A DNA stretch of 64,000 nucleotides from Triops longicaudatus (Eukaryota; Arthropoda; Branchiopoda; Notostraca; Triopsidae): contig JAGQDJ010000260.1 of assembly GCA_022885665.1 (NCBI GenBank), positions 992,001 through 1,056,000 of the forward strand, read 5' to 3'. A program made the translations under genes and the position numbers. The stretch's first letter is position 1. Every line of letters starts with the position of its first letter. This document shows, one piece after another, positions 22,269 to 62,317 of the stretch. The notes beneath the pieces are model-generated. The model was not told the origin of the DNA and did not search any database. It was given only the letters and a program-made list of their open reading frames with translations.

Positions 22269-24379
22269 ATGCGAGCCTGTTTCTTAGAAGAAATTCGCAT
22301 TGCGAGCCCCGGCGGGAGCTCAACCCCGGGTAAAACTCACAAAGAGCATTCGCTAATTCAGCGGGAGTTTTACGTCGATAGCAATGTAATAACCTGGCTT
22401 AAGTAGATTAAAATAAGCTAAATTACGTCAGGTATACTTAGCTTAGGCTAACCTTAGACTTAACTAGATTACGAATAAATTTTTACTGTAATTTTTTCCT
22501 TTTTTTTCGTCTATTATACTTTATTTTACTATCTTAGTGTTCACGATTTTTTATTTGCTATTTTCTCAGACCGAAGTACCCGTTATAAGCCAAGACAGCA
22601 TTTTGGTGCAAGTCAAAGCATGCGGTTTGAGCCGACCGCCTTACAACGCGTTCAGAGAGGTGTTTCCTACTGCCGAAAACCTGAAAACTAGGTTACCAGT
22701 GGGTTCTGAAGTATCAGGCATCGTTCAGAGTGTCGGTACCGAAGTTACTACTCTAAGGCCTGGCGATGCGATTGTTGGTAATGCCAATAATTTTTTAAAT
22801 GGGAATTTCGCGGTTAATTCTGTGCTCTTTCTGTGTTTTCACTTGCAGGTATCATCCCCATGGATTACAGCCAATCAGGTTGTGCAGAATACGTCGTTGT
22901 CAACGAGTATGACGTAGGTAAAGTAACCTTTTCCTTGTAAGGTTTGTATTAACAGTTTATAGTTTGTCTTATTTTTTATTTATTTTTTACAGTGAAAAAG
23001 CCCTCAAGTGTAAGTTACGTAGAAGCAGCGGGTTGTATTGGCGATGCCGTAAAAGCTTACACTGCATTGCATTATTTAGGCCGCATGTGCGCTGGCGAAA
23101 CAGGTATTTATTGAAAAATCCTGCCGTTGATCTTTTACTGGTGTAATTTAAACCTGCCAGGCATTCTTTACACACTCGTCCTATATACTTGACATCTTTT
23201 GGAATACTAATTTGAAAATACTAATTTGATCTTCGTTGTCGTGCAGTCTTAGTTCTGAATGGCGCGTCGCCAGCAGGCAGTATAGCTATCCAGTTAGCTA
23301 ATTTGGGCGGAGTCCGAGTTTTAACCACGGCAGCGTCCGCCGAAGAGCTTTTGTACTTGCAAGGATTTCAACCCAGCACTGGTACTGAAATATTACCTAA
23401 TTTTGTCGTGTTTCTTACAATCTTTCATTATCACGAATTTTAGCCCATATTATCGACCTGTCTTCAAGAGGAAGTGCACTGCGAGCATCAGTACTTGAAG
23501 AAACGTCCGGATTAGGTGTTGATATGGTTATTGACTTGGGCTGTAGCCAGTACCCCCAAGTAAAAAAAAAAAAAAAAAAAAAAAAATACAATGATAGCAA
23601 CAAATAACTATAAATAAATCTCGAGCTTGGTTTCGATCAATGGCTGATATTTCAAAGATTTTTACAATGTATATTTTCTTGCTGCTTATTTATTTCTTGT
23701 TTTTGCCCTTTTTATCCTTGTTTTCAGGAAGGCCATATGGAAAACGAGCGAATTTTGCCTCCGAAGCACGATTTAATCTCTTGTTTAGCGGTTGGCGGAC
23801 GCTGGATTACTTCGCAGCCGGATTTACACGTAACTTCTTTATTGAACATATTAAAATTATATTTTTAATCTCCCAAAAAATTTTGTATGCGCACTTTCTA
23901 CGTATGTTTCTTCTGTTTATTATGTGACCAAAAGCTGGATCCTTTTAATTCGCGGATGCTGTGGCTCAAGTGCGCCAGTATTGGATACTTGAATGAGCAA
24001 TCCTGGGTTTTATCGCCGGCTCAGGCTGCTCGGTATCATCATATACTCTTGGACATAATGGAAAAGCTAGCTGATAGAACTTTGCGGTAAGGAGGAGCTT
24101 AATTTCGTCAATGTATATTCGAAAGGAAACATTAAGGAAGGATCGGCCTGTTTCTACGTATTGTAGACACTCAAATGCGCCTTTTATATTTTTTTATTTA
24201 TTATTATTTTTTTTTTGTGTGTGTGTATATTCAATGGCAATTTGTTAAAATCGCATCACTATTCTATATTCATTTCACGCAGACCAAATATTCACCACAC
24301 GATTATGCTGGAAGCGGTTCCGGAAGCGATGAAGTCCTTGGATAGTGTTCGTGTAGGCAAGGTGGTTATGACAGCGTAA
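22245..24379 (+). CDS. CRYZL1: Quinone oxidoreductase-like protein 1 (CRYZL1)
   Basis: CRYZL1 is a zeta-crystallin-like member of the medium-chain dehydrogenase/reductase superfamily. Its substrate is not established. Well-supported exons: 22570-22777, 22849-22917, 22993-23103, 23247-23381, 23444-23559, 23728-23829, 23935-24086, 24283-24379 (TAA). Recognisable parts: VQVKACGLS, VGSEVSGIVQSVGTEV, EAAGCIGDAVKAYTALHYLG, the Rossmann segment VLVLNGASPAGSIAIQLANL, IIDLSSRGSALRASVLEETS, VGGRWITSQPDL and the C-terminal KSLDSVRVGKVVMTA. The N-terminal exon is uncertain. A candidate runs from 22245 or 22269 to 22329 (MRACFLEEIRIASPGG), but its phase-1 donor does not fit the strong acceptor at 22569; it would fit an AG seven bases further on. 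Introns are short, with an A26-like tract after 23561. Confidence 0.82.
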
Positions 24380-25426
24380 TTTATTTGTAGACATTCCCTT
24401 CCTACGCGCGTTTCTTTCTCCTCTTATGCCTTTGGGGCATTTTCATTTTATCCGTATTTGCAAATTGTCATTTTCTTTTACGAAAAAGTTTTCTCATTTT
24501 TAATACACAACCCTTTCTGCCAGTGAAATAGAAATGCATTTTTTTCTTGTGGCAGTCATTTTTATTAAACAGCCTCTTTTTCAAACGAATAATAGTTATA
24601 ATAGAGGACGGCGCAAGAAAAAAGCGAAAGGTTGGTTGAGAAAATACCGGACATTGCAAGTACATCCTCCCGTTTTTTTTTCTTTTTTTTCGTACCGATG
24701 CATCGACTTGGTGTTTTAGTGAATAGACACGCGTGCGATCATTAAAGTCCTGTAGTAAATTAGCAAACAGCAACAGAAAACATTTGGTTAAGAAATAAAA
24801 ACAGGCCCTGGAAAATAAGAGAATAACGGAAGCTTTGACTAAAAACATATCCTTCCAAGAAACAAAAAATGATCACGGAGTGAACAGAAATAAAGGCACG
24901 AATTGGTTCACACCAATACTTTTGCTTTTGGACGTCTTTTTTTTTTCCCTCCGAAAAAACATTTTGTCTTTGGGTTAAAAGGCTTTTCAAATGAACCCGT
25001 GCACGATCATTAATTGCAAGAATTGCACCGCTTTAATACCTGGCCCATGTTAGTCTTGTCTTTCGCTGAAATTTACGTAGAACTGAAATAACTATCTAGA
25101 ATTAACGATAATGCCTTCTTCTTCCTCTCAAATTGGCACTTGGGTTAGGCAACTTTTTTCATCTTGCGAGACTAGCCAATAGGCTTTTCTTTTTCAAGTA
25201 AATCCTTTTCGTGCTTCTGAACTGTTTTTCAATGGACAGACACTAAGGGCCTAATTTTGCTTTTTTTGCATAAAAGGTTACAGACTACAGCACCCATACC
25301 GTGTTTTTTTTTAATGGGGAAAATCATTAAATAAATCAATCCAGCTGTGAAAAACTAAAACATTTTGGGGAAAGGGCCAACCAAAAGTGTTTCGCTTTTT
25401 TGTAAATTTCTGTAAAGATTTAAACT
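24380..25426. other. Intergenic space between CRYZL1 and Limpet 3' ends
   Basis: The two genes converge here and the interval should hold both 3' UTRs. It is AT-rich, with T-runs and no supportable coding sequence. Confidence 0.6.
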
Positions 25427-53708
<28,282 letters not shown>

Positions 53709-56373
53709 ATTCTCTTACTTTGATTGTTGCTGGAAAGTTCAATAAAACCAGTCGATCACTGCGTCATCCGTACCACTTTGGAATACCCTCAACCCTGTAA
53801 ATAAACGGAATTTGCACATTAGGAATCCGACGTTCATTGGCCCTAAATTGGACCGCTCGTGTAAAAGCCGCGTGTTTGTTTACCTCCCAGCTGTGTTTCA
53901 AACACGTTCACCCGGGAAGGACTTTCCACCGCTCACTTGCAGTGAGAAAACTAGAGGTATTCCTCCCTACACTTGAAACCACAGACTGAAGGTCCATACC
54001 GCAATCCGAGCTGCGTTATAGTCCCTCAGTCACCCAGTGCAGTTGAGGTCCTTTCCTTTCAGTTAGGCATTCGGGGGTTTCCCCCACAGCTTCCAAGCAT
54101 AAAAGGAAAAATGGTCTGCTGGACTTGCAACCAACAATGCGTTTTGGTGCAAGGTTTCCTGCCCGACCGTGTATTCGAATTAAAAGTACTATGTAATCGA
54201 CCTGTACCAATGGTTTTCTGGGTTATTTTCCTCGTTGATATTTCTGGCTTACTTTTTTGACATTAAATACTTGAAGCTCTTGAGTATTCGTTTGTATTAC
54301 CCGAATCGCGATTACGTATTTTGGAAAAACGCTTCCTAAAATTGGTTGTAAAAGCTATTTATTACCTTACCTACTGGATATGAAGCTAGATAATTGAAGA
54401 GAAATCGAATGAAAGAATATGAATGAAAGAATGTGGTTAATATCATGAAGTTTCAATTTACGTAATCAAAATGTTCGTGGCTTTGGAAAGCGAACGTAAG
54501 GGATTCCGTCAGTCATGGTAGTCAAAGTCTTACCAACGTCAGCCTCGATTTACGATGTTTCTTGTGGAACGCGTTCGTGAGTGGAGTTAAAAGCTTTCAA
54601 GAGAGGACGAATGGACCAACTTTAAAGCAGCAACTTGTCTCTTGAATGTTTTTTAGTTACGGTCCCTTCCTTGTCGCGTTCGGTCACTTGAAGCTTCTTC
54701 TGAAAAGCTTGTAGTCAGATAAAGAAAAGAAAATGATTTTTAAGAGCGCTCAAGTTTCACTTTCGCTTTCATTGTTTCGCCCAAAACGGTTCTGACGAAT
54801 CCAAAACTATATAAAAATGTTGCGTGAAGTAGTACTTTTTTTACTTATTTGGAACAAAACTAATAAGCATATACTAGCTTGGAACAAAAATAATAAGTTA
54901 CTCACTTCATTACACATATTATGTAGGCATTTGAAGCGAAAATACGTCAATCAAGCGAAAAAAGAGCAATAAAGACTTTCGCTGTAAAATTGTTTAAACA
55001 GTCAAACGGTTTTCCTTACCTGAACACGGGTTTGAACACCTTTCCAATAGTTAAACATGGCTCAACGAACGCAGAAGATAATACTGATTATTAATTAAAC
55101 ATTTCAAGGTCAAACGACTTCTCAATCGGTGATGAGTATCATCGTTTTCGAAAACTTTCTGTCATGAAAGTAAACCAACAGTAACTTTTGTAAAGAGGAG
55201 CACAGTTTGTTCTGTAAAGCGAGACGAAACTGGACACGAACTTGTTGGAATGAAACAAAAAAGAAGTCAAAACCAAAAAAGTTGACCATGCTAGAGTGAA
55301 GCGAACGCGGTTAGACACGTCAAGGGCAAAGTTCTCAACCTCATTGGAGCATGGTAATTAAAAATTTCAGAATCAGAATGTCCAACGAGTTCCTAAGTTA
55401 TACAAAAAAGGAAACTAAATCAGCTATTCATTCCGAGCCTTAACAAAATCATAGAAGAGGGATTTTCAATCCATTTCTCTTTTCCATTTTTCAATTCATG
55501 TATTTACAAAGCAATCCGAAATTAAATGCGCTAGATGAACGAGTGTCCTATTTAACCATGTGTGCCTCAAGCATACAAAATAAAACGATACGAAAACTAG
55601 GCTCAATTACTGTCTAATTTGTCCTGGCGATAGGACTTGGACTTGGGATCGCACGATTCGTATGCCTGCGTTTCCCGTAGGCAAACCATCCAACGGAATT
55701 TTTATATTCTTTACGGTATTACGCCCCTAGCGATTTAGAGCGTGCGAAATCCGCCATTTTGACGGTAACTTCCAAACAATGACAGAAACACAATATCGTG
55801 AAATATTGCTAAATTACATGCTTTTTTTTACTGAAATTAATTTTCATACTGATTTTCTTTACCACTTAGTAAGTCGTCCTATTTATATCAGATATAGCGC
55901 GTTTTGAGGACAACTTTCCTAAGAACAAAATCACGAAATCTACATTACCGTTCCATGTTTTGTTATGGTGGCATAATTATTTGTAATTAATTATTTGTAA
56001 TCAGGAGGAAAACAAAAAGGAATACACTCCGTCAGTTTATGAGTATTCAAAATGTATTTCAAGCTTTGAATAAACTCTTCCCAACTCCGATAACGTTAAA
56101 AAAGGAGGTAATTCATTTTTGCTATAAAATACTTTCCCGAATTTTCTTCGAGTCCAAAGTCAACTTTTAACCTCAGATCGTCCACAGGCTAACCGGTTTT
56201 TAAAACTGGTGAAAATGGGAAATATTTCTTACATCAGACAAAAAAGGCCCAGCTTCAATTTTTTACTGTAACACTATTAAGCCGTCCGTTATTGGAAAGC
56301 ACTTTTTTCTTCCGTATTGTGTATGATTGCGTAGGTCTCCTACATCTTAAGTTTGGGTTTAGTGGGCGGGGCC
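53709..56373. other. Intergenic space upstream of Limpet and downstream of SCOT
   Basis: About 2.7 kb with no recognisable gene. It holds one MITE family-B fragment near 55.7 kb and presumably the distal Limpet promoter (next to 53708) and the SCOT 3' UTR (next to 56374). Confidence 0.5.
55706..55790 (-). repeat. Fragment of MITE family B
   Basis: On the minus strand it reads GCGGATTTCGCACGCTCTAA and GGGGCGTAAT, the right-hand part of family B. It is a partial copy between the Limpet start and the SCOT gene. Confidence 0.55.
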
Positions 56374-59300
56374 TCAGACTTGACCCATGGGTTTCACTTC
56401 TGAAGCCACTTCAAACATACAACCAGTGCTATCGACAACATCCTGCAGCGTTGTTCCTTCTGCCAATTCCGTGAGAATTAAGCCGCGTTCTTTGTCTATG
56501 TCAAACACGCACTGTGAAAACAAAAACAAAAACGGTTACAAAAAAAGGCTTCTTCACTCTTTCTGAGACTTTCTACTAAAGGCGCCACGCGAACAACCAA
56601 AATTTATGGACAATTTAACGTGTACTTAAAAGACTCATTAGGAAGTTTCCAAATTTATGAACGCCAAAAAGGGTGTGGCTTGGCATTATGTATACCACAT
56701 ACAAAAGCAACAAATTGATGATTTATGAAACCCCGCCCTTCTAACAGCTTCACACCCCTCCCACATACTTGAGAACCCACCGAGCCAAGTTTCCGGCGCA
56801 AATTTCTCTTTTAATTATCCTGAATTTTCACCTAGCTTTTACAGTTTTCCAACGAAAAAGAAAAAAAAGCCAGAAACAATGGTGAATAAGCACGCAATTT
56901 TAAGAAAATCATTTAAGCAAAAGCACCTCGTGTTAAATTTTTCAAGACGAATTTTTTTGTGGAATTTCCTAAAATTTCATCGCGGTTGGTTAAGAAAATC
57001 AGGGTTCTAATGTGATTAATTTTAAAGCGATATTTACCTTCTCCGTGATGATCATGTCTACGCACTGTTTACCAGTCAGGGGCAAAGAACATTCTTCCAA
57101 AATTTTATGAGCGCCTTTGGCCGTGTGTTCCATCGTAACAACAACTTTGGTACCGGGCGCAGCAACCAGATCCATAGCACCTCCCATTCCTTTAACAAGC
57201 TTGCCCTGTGCCAAAAATAAAAACATAATAAAATGAAAAAAATATATAAAATCCACAATTAAAGCGAAATAATGAATAATGTACAAAGGACATAAAATTG
57301 GTTTACGCTAGTAAAGAAAAAAAGGTTAAAAAATCTACTTTAGATACGAAAGGCAGGAAAGTTCTATTAATAAAATCGTTAATTAAAATAGGATCTTACA
57401 GGAATCATATAGTTGGCCAAGTCTCCAAAGCGGGACACTTGCATAGCTCCCAGGATGGTCAAGTCCACGTGGCCGCCCCGAATCATGGCAAAACTCTCGT
57501 CAGACGAGAAATATGACGCGCCAGGGATGACAGTCACAGTTTCCTTGCCAGCATTAATAAGATCAGGGTCTTGTTCGCCCGGTTTGGGGAACGGTCCCAG
57601 ACCCAAGACGCCGTTTTCGCTCTGCAGGACCACGTTCACGCCTTCTGGGATGTAATTACTCGCCAACATTGGCATTCCAATGCCCAGATTGGCTACGTAA
57701 CGTAATTTGATCGCAGCTCAGGAAAATAATCGCTTTAAATATCTTTCATTGACTTATCGTTTTAACCAGTCTTTTCCTTCCTTCTTTTAAATGAATAAAA
57801 AACAGAACGAAAATAAAAGCTTTCCCTGTGAAAACTGATATAGTATAAATAAATACTGGTTTATAATTCAAATAACTCTAAAAAAAAATTACGTTGATCG
57901 ATTACTTGGAATATTAATAAAAATTAACGTAGATTAGTCTAAAACCTGATTTTGATTTAAAAATGATTTGAAAATATGATGACTTAAAATATAGAAGTTA
58001 GAATATAATAAAGTAAAGGGTATTTATCTTTTTTTTTTGGATAGATTTGTTTCGTGGCAGTAAAAGGATACCATACATGCCGTCCTTAAACTCCAAAGCT
58101 GCTCTTCGAACAATGCGCTCGCGCATGGCAGCTGCCGGATTAACGGCAGCGGCGGATTTACCGCTACCATCCTTTCTAAGTGTCAATTTCTGACGAAACG
58201 AACACACAGTTAATATCAACGAAGTCCTTAAAAGATTGATGACATACTTCAATACGTTTTTCATATTTGGAGGCTTGGATGACGCGGTGAACATAAATAG
58301 AAGGAATATGGACTTCATCTGGGGCAATTTCGCCCACTTCGACAATCTCTTCGACTTCTGCGATGGTGGTTTTGGCGGCTTTGCACATTGTTGGGTTGAA
58401 ATTACGGGCAGTTTTCCTATTTAAATTCAAAAATTAGTTGAACATTGATAATACGTAAAATACAAAATCTTTAAAGGCAAATAATTTCTGTTTGCAACCT
58501 AAAAAGTAAGTTTCCGGCTTTATCGGCTTTCCACGCCTTAACTAAGGCAAAATCACCAGTAATGGCTTCTTCCATGATGTAATCTGAGCCGTTAAAACTC
58601 CGACTTTCCTTTGGTGCGCTTTGAATTTGAATTTTTCCTTCTTTGTTGTACTTAATAGGAGCTCCACCTTCGTGAATAAGGGTACCGAACCCTGTAGGGG
58701 TAAAAAAGGCGGGGATTCCAGCTCCACCAGCTCGTATTCTTTCAGCTAATGTTCCCTATTCAGTCAAAACAAAAATTAGTTTCCGCGGATTTTATTATTC
58801 AAATCGCTTCACATTATAAAGTTAAATTTAATTTTTTTACGGCTTTTCTTATCCAATATAAGTTTAAATTGGGTACATTTTTTTCATTTATTTCGTTACT
58901 ATTCGCTTACACCACGCAGTTCTTAAAACCAAAAGAACTACTGTACTGGTTTATAAGTACCTGAGGAGTGAGTTCAACTTCGAGCTCGCCACTGAGAAAT
59001 TGGCGCTCGAATTCGGCATTTTCGCCGACGTATGACGAAATCATACGTTTAATTTGACGGTGTTTCAGTAACAAGCCCAAGCCGGCATTCTCTAAGCCAG
59101 CGTTATTGGATACAACGACTAGATCTCGACAACCATGGATCATGATAGCTTCGATGAGATTTTCTGGAATGCCACATACTCCAAATCCTAAAGAAAAATT
59201 GATCGGAGATGAAAATTTTCTGAAAAAATTACTTCTTACTGTGAATTTATGCTTTACAGAAGTTGAATTATTTCATGAAGAAAATTCACATTTCGTAAGC

Positions 59301-59565
59301 TTTAACTTTTGATTTTAAACTTACCTCCTACTAAAAGTTTCGCTCCATCAGAGATATCTCGGACTGCATCAATGGCATTGGAGTAAAATTTGGCTTCTTT
59401 GGAATTCGACGTAGAGAAATATGTAGCCGACTAAAGAGAACTGGATTTTACACTCCTGAATTATGCAAAACAAAATACATTTTAAAATTATACCATAAAA
59501 TGGGGCTTCATTACGCATGGCACTTTGCGTACAGTACGGAATAACGAACTTACAATTGGAGCCAT
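56374..59565 (-). CDS. OXCT1: Succinyl-CoA:3-ketoacid CoA-transferase, mitochondrial (SCOT)
   Basis: SCOT moves CoA from succinyl-CoA to acetoacetate in the mitochondrial matrix, the key step of ketone-body use. Nine exons (minus): 59494-59565 (ATG), 59325-59430, 58961-59187, 58499-58755, 58248-58416, 58072-58189, 57400-57692, 57038-57205, 56374-56511 (TGA). They sum to 1,548 nt, or 515 residues (family about 520), and all phases agree. The N-terminus MAPIVSSLFRTVRKVPCVMK is a basic, Arg/Lys-rich mitochondrial presequence. Motifs: GGFGVCGIPENLI, NNAGLENAGLGLLL, FFTPTGFGTLIHEGG, CKAAKTTIAEVEEIVEVGE, MRERIVRRAALEF, LGIGMPMLASNYIPEGV, the catalytic Glu in QSENGVLGLGPFP, GGHVDLTILGAMQVSRFGDL, VKGMGGAMDLV. 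The intron after 58072 begins GTATCCTTTT, a U12-type donor. Confidence 0.93.
57693..58071 (-). other. Candidate U12-type intron in SCOT gene
   Basis: The donor reads GTATCCTTT, a full match to the minor-spliceosome 5' consensus. About 26 nt before the CGTAG acceptor is TTTTCCTGAGC, which resembles the U12 branch-site consensus TTTTCCTTRAC with changes and sits a little further upstream than usual. Confidence 0.5.
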
Positions 59566-60146
59566 AATAGTGCTAAGATTGCTAACTAAAATGATTACAG
59601 AGTTTATTACTCAATGACACAATCAGAAACGTATTTAAAATCTGGTAATTACTCACAAAAACACCGAAGAAAACAAAGATTCCCTATGTGTGACGTCACG
59701 CAATGCTTTCTTGCATTGGAGCCACGGAAATGGGAGCGAATAGGAACAGAGCAGCGAATGAGACAGAGGGGCTCCTAGAATGCGAGACAGAAGCTGCGAG
59801 CTATTCTTTCGGTGCCCTTTTTGAGCTAATGCGAAAACTTCCGAAGACTGTAACTTTTATGTCAGCTTTCACTTTGCAAGCAAGATTTTGTTCCTCAAAA
59901 CACTGACGCCTGCCACACTAGCACAACTCCTGCAAATATTGATGGAGCGTTTTCACATACGGGCTGTAAATATTACTCTCCAGGTTATTTTCGATCTCAT
60001 GTCCTAGAACGCCACATCAGGAGCCGTTTTGGATATCGGAGAGCGTCTCGATGTAGTTCCTAATATGGATGGTAATTAAATCTTTTGATAAAAATGAAAA
60101 TAGAAGTGTATGTTTTTCTATTATAAAAAAGTTGTTTGAATTCTAG
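59566..60146. other. Interval between SCOT start and POU fragment
   Basis: It should contain the SCOT promoter. I searched for the missing first half of the POU-specific domain on the + strand and did not find it here. Confidence 0.5.
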
Positions 60147-61090
60147 GTTTCACTCAAGGCAACGTTGGATTAGCAATGGGCAAATTGTACGGCAATGACT
60201 TCTCACACACTACAATTTCGCGTTTCGAGGAGCTAAACCTATCCGTTAAGAACATGTGCAAGCTGAAGCCATTGTCACAGAAATGGCTCGAAGATACTGA
60301 CGCGTCAATGTGTAGCAACAGCGGCAATATGGGTAACGCAGGTTTTGGTACCGGTGGAAGCGGCCTTGGAGACGGTGGGGGGTGGAGCTAGTTGTAGTAG
60401 CAATATGGGCTCCAGGAACGGCGGCATGTCCTCGCCGCTCGGTGGTGGAGACGGTAACGACATCCTAGGTTGTCGACGCAAGAAGCGAACAAGCATTGAG
60501 ACCAGTGTACGCGTCGCTTTGGAGCGAGCGTTTTTATCGAATCCTAAACCAACTAGCGAAAAGATTACCATGTTGGCTGACAGACTGTGCATGGAAAAGG
60601 AAGTTGTGCGAGTTTGGTTCTGCAATCGGTAAGAATTACTTGATCTCGAAAGCCTTGGCGTATAGAAATTATTTTCGGTTTTTCTTTTTCCGTTATATAT
60701 TGAAGGCACCAAAAAAGAAAAGCGGATCAACCCTCCCAGCGCAGCTATCGGCAGTCCGTCGATGGGTTTAATGCCCCTTCCGCGCAGTCACCTGCCAGCG
60801 GTCACAGTCAGGGTGACAGCACCCCGTGTACACCACCTACCTCGACGGTTATGTTTTCCTTCATAGCATCGATCACACCGCCGGCGTCTCATCCTGGCTT
60901 GAATTCATCGCCATTATCACCTGATCCCTCACAAACCGGTCCTCTGCCGCTTTCTTTAGTAACCACCACCCATTCGCTGCGCTCCACACCTTATTGCCAG
61001 CACTTACGTCAGTCGCCACCTTTTTCATCGCCAGTACCCCTTTCCCTCACGTACAATGCCGGTTCTCACTGTAGTTTTCATGTACGCTAA
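60147..61090 (+). pseudogene. POU-homeobox gene 3' part with frame breaks (class II-like)
   Basis: POU proteins are transcription factors with a POU-specific domain and a homeodomain. The exon at 60147-60628 begins in the middle of the POU-specific domain (GFTQGNVGLAMGKLYGNDFS, ISRFEELNLSVKNMCKLKPL) and ends in the homeodomain (RRKKRTSIETSVRVALERAF, MEKEVVRVWFCNR); exon 60706-61090 carries the C-terminus. Three frame irregularities: a one-base excess in the G6 run at 60377-60382 separating the two domains, a one-base excess in the A6 run at 60711-60716 that breaks the conserved QKEKRINPPS, and a compensating shift within about the next 70 bases. The first half of the POU-specific domain is missing. 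Helix-3 residues WFCN are kept. The sequence most resembles the class II (nubbin/pdm/Oct1) group. Either a decaying copy or a gene damaged by sequence errors. Confidence 0.7.
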
Positions 61091-61267
61091 AAAGAAAACT
61101 GGCGTCCTTTATGGCGTTTTTTTATTAGTAGGTCTAGTCGTGCATTAATTGTATACCCTTAGCGTAATTTTAGGATTATTTTTTTATTTTAATTTTTAAT
61201 CTATTCTTTAAAATAGTTTGTTTATTTTTTTTAATTACTTTGTGTAGAATTTTGGTGTTTAGGGTAT

Positions 61268-61575
61268 GAAGCGTGGTGTCGAAAAGTTTGCATGTTGTAA
61301 AAGTAATCGTGGATTTCGTAGCGTATTGCATCTTGCCTTGCCTGAACGGTGGTACGTGCACCGCCCTTTACCGTTGTTCCTGCCGTCCTGGTTACAAAAG
61401 TCTTCGCTGTGAAAAACGTTAATCGTAGAAAGCCGTAGAAAGACAGGTAAGTAATGCATTTATAACATTTAGTGACTTGCGACCCACCGTGTGCCAATGG
61501 AGGGCGATGTGTAGCTGCCAGTACGTGCCATTGTCCTCCAGGGTATGGCAATCCGCAATGCCTTAATAAAAAGTA
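61268..61575 (+). CDS. Two EGF-like repeats, 3' end of an incomplete gene
   Basis: On the + strand, frame ...VAYCILPCLNGGTCTALYRC, then SCRPGYKSLRCEK ends near 61412; after a short intron, TCDPPCANGGRCVAASTCHC plus PPGYGNPQC and a TAA stop (61573-61575). The splice joins as CEK-LTCDPPC, continuing the repeat register. Each unit has the six-cysteine EGF pattern without obvious calcium-binding residues, similar to EGF units at the end of WIF1/Shifted-type or other secreted proteins. The 5' exons are not present next to it: upstream is the POU fragment. The 5' boundary of the first exon is uncertain. Confidence 0.6.
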
Positions 61576-62102
61576 AATTTCGAATCCAAGTATTAACGAA
61601 AATTAGCTTTAAATGTTAATTTTATTGTGTCTTTTTGTAGAACGAGTGGTTCGTGGTGTATAGGCGAAAACTAGTGTATTGGTGTTTTTGTTATTTTCTT
61701 GTAATTCGGTTTTATTTCCGTGGCTTTGTATAAACACTGATTGGAAAGTTCATAAGATAAATACAAATTCGTGTCGCCAAGCTAGTGAAATGTACGAATT
61801 AAGAAAATCTCAAAAGTACGAATCGGGAGAAAAACAGCAAAAAATGTGGGGAAAGGATCACGTACGTGATTTTAATCGTACACGTTATCAAAATGAATGA
61901 TAATGGTTTATTTTCCTACACTTGTATACAATGAATTTAAACCTGTACGAACTACCATACGGTATAGTATTCATTTTGAACAAACTTCCTGCCAGAAAGT
62001 AGTCTGTTAATAATCAAAGAACAGTACTTGGTGTCACCTGTGATGTTGCATAGGTAGCATACCAATGATAGTTCTTGTATTTCAAATAAAATTAATACAT
62101 AT

Positions 62103-62199
62103 GCAATGGCCGAGCGGTTTAAGTCATGAACTTGTCATAATGAGGTCGTGGGTTCGATTCCCCGTGTCTGAGACTTTTTTTTTTTTTTTTTTTTTTTTT
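62103..62199 (+). repeat. tRNA-related Pol III element ending in poly-T
   Basis: It contains an A-box-like TGGCCGAGCGGTTT (62107-62120) and a B-box GGTTCGATTCC (62151-62161) at tRNA spacing, followed by T25 (62175-62199), an excellent Pol III terminator. The acceptor and T stems do not pair well, so I read it as a tRNA pseudogene or tRNA-derived SINE head rather than a functional tRNA. Confidence 0.55.
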
Positions 62200-62221
62200 G
62201 AGGAAAAAACCCTGACTATTC

Positions 62222-62317
62222 CCTGTCCTGCTTCCAATGGTACCTGGTATATCCTAATATAATGGAATTACCAAGAGTACCATTGGAAACAGCATGGGAA
62301 GCAGGAAAAGGGACAGG
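62222..62317. repeat. Long imperfect hairpin next to the tRNA-like element
   Basis: Paired arms: CCTGTCC...GGACAGG, CTGCTTCC...GGAAGCAG and TTCCAATGGTAC...GTACCATTGGAA (12 bp, perfect). A second copy of the tRNA-element end (GTGTCCGAGAC at 62323-62333; compare GTGTCTGAGAC at 62164) follows. Together with the Pol III unit it may be one composite repeat. Confidence 0.55.

Noticed and set aside
22100..22333. 77-codon Cys-rich + strand frame before CRYZL1
   Set aside because: Not protein-like. Only the overlapping frame from 22245 resembles a CRYZL1 N-terminus, and even that has a phase problem.
22500..22570. T-rich stretch as transcription terminator
   Set aside because: It is the polypyrimidine tract of the acceptor at 22569.
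62103..62172. Functional tRNA-Leu/Ser gene
   Set aside because: A- and B-boxes are present but acceptor and T stems do not pair and no proper variable arm is seen.
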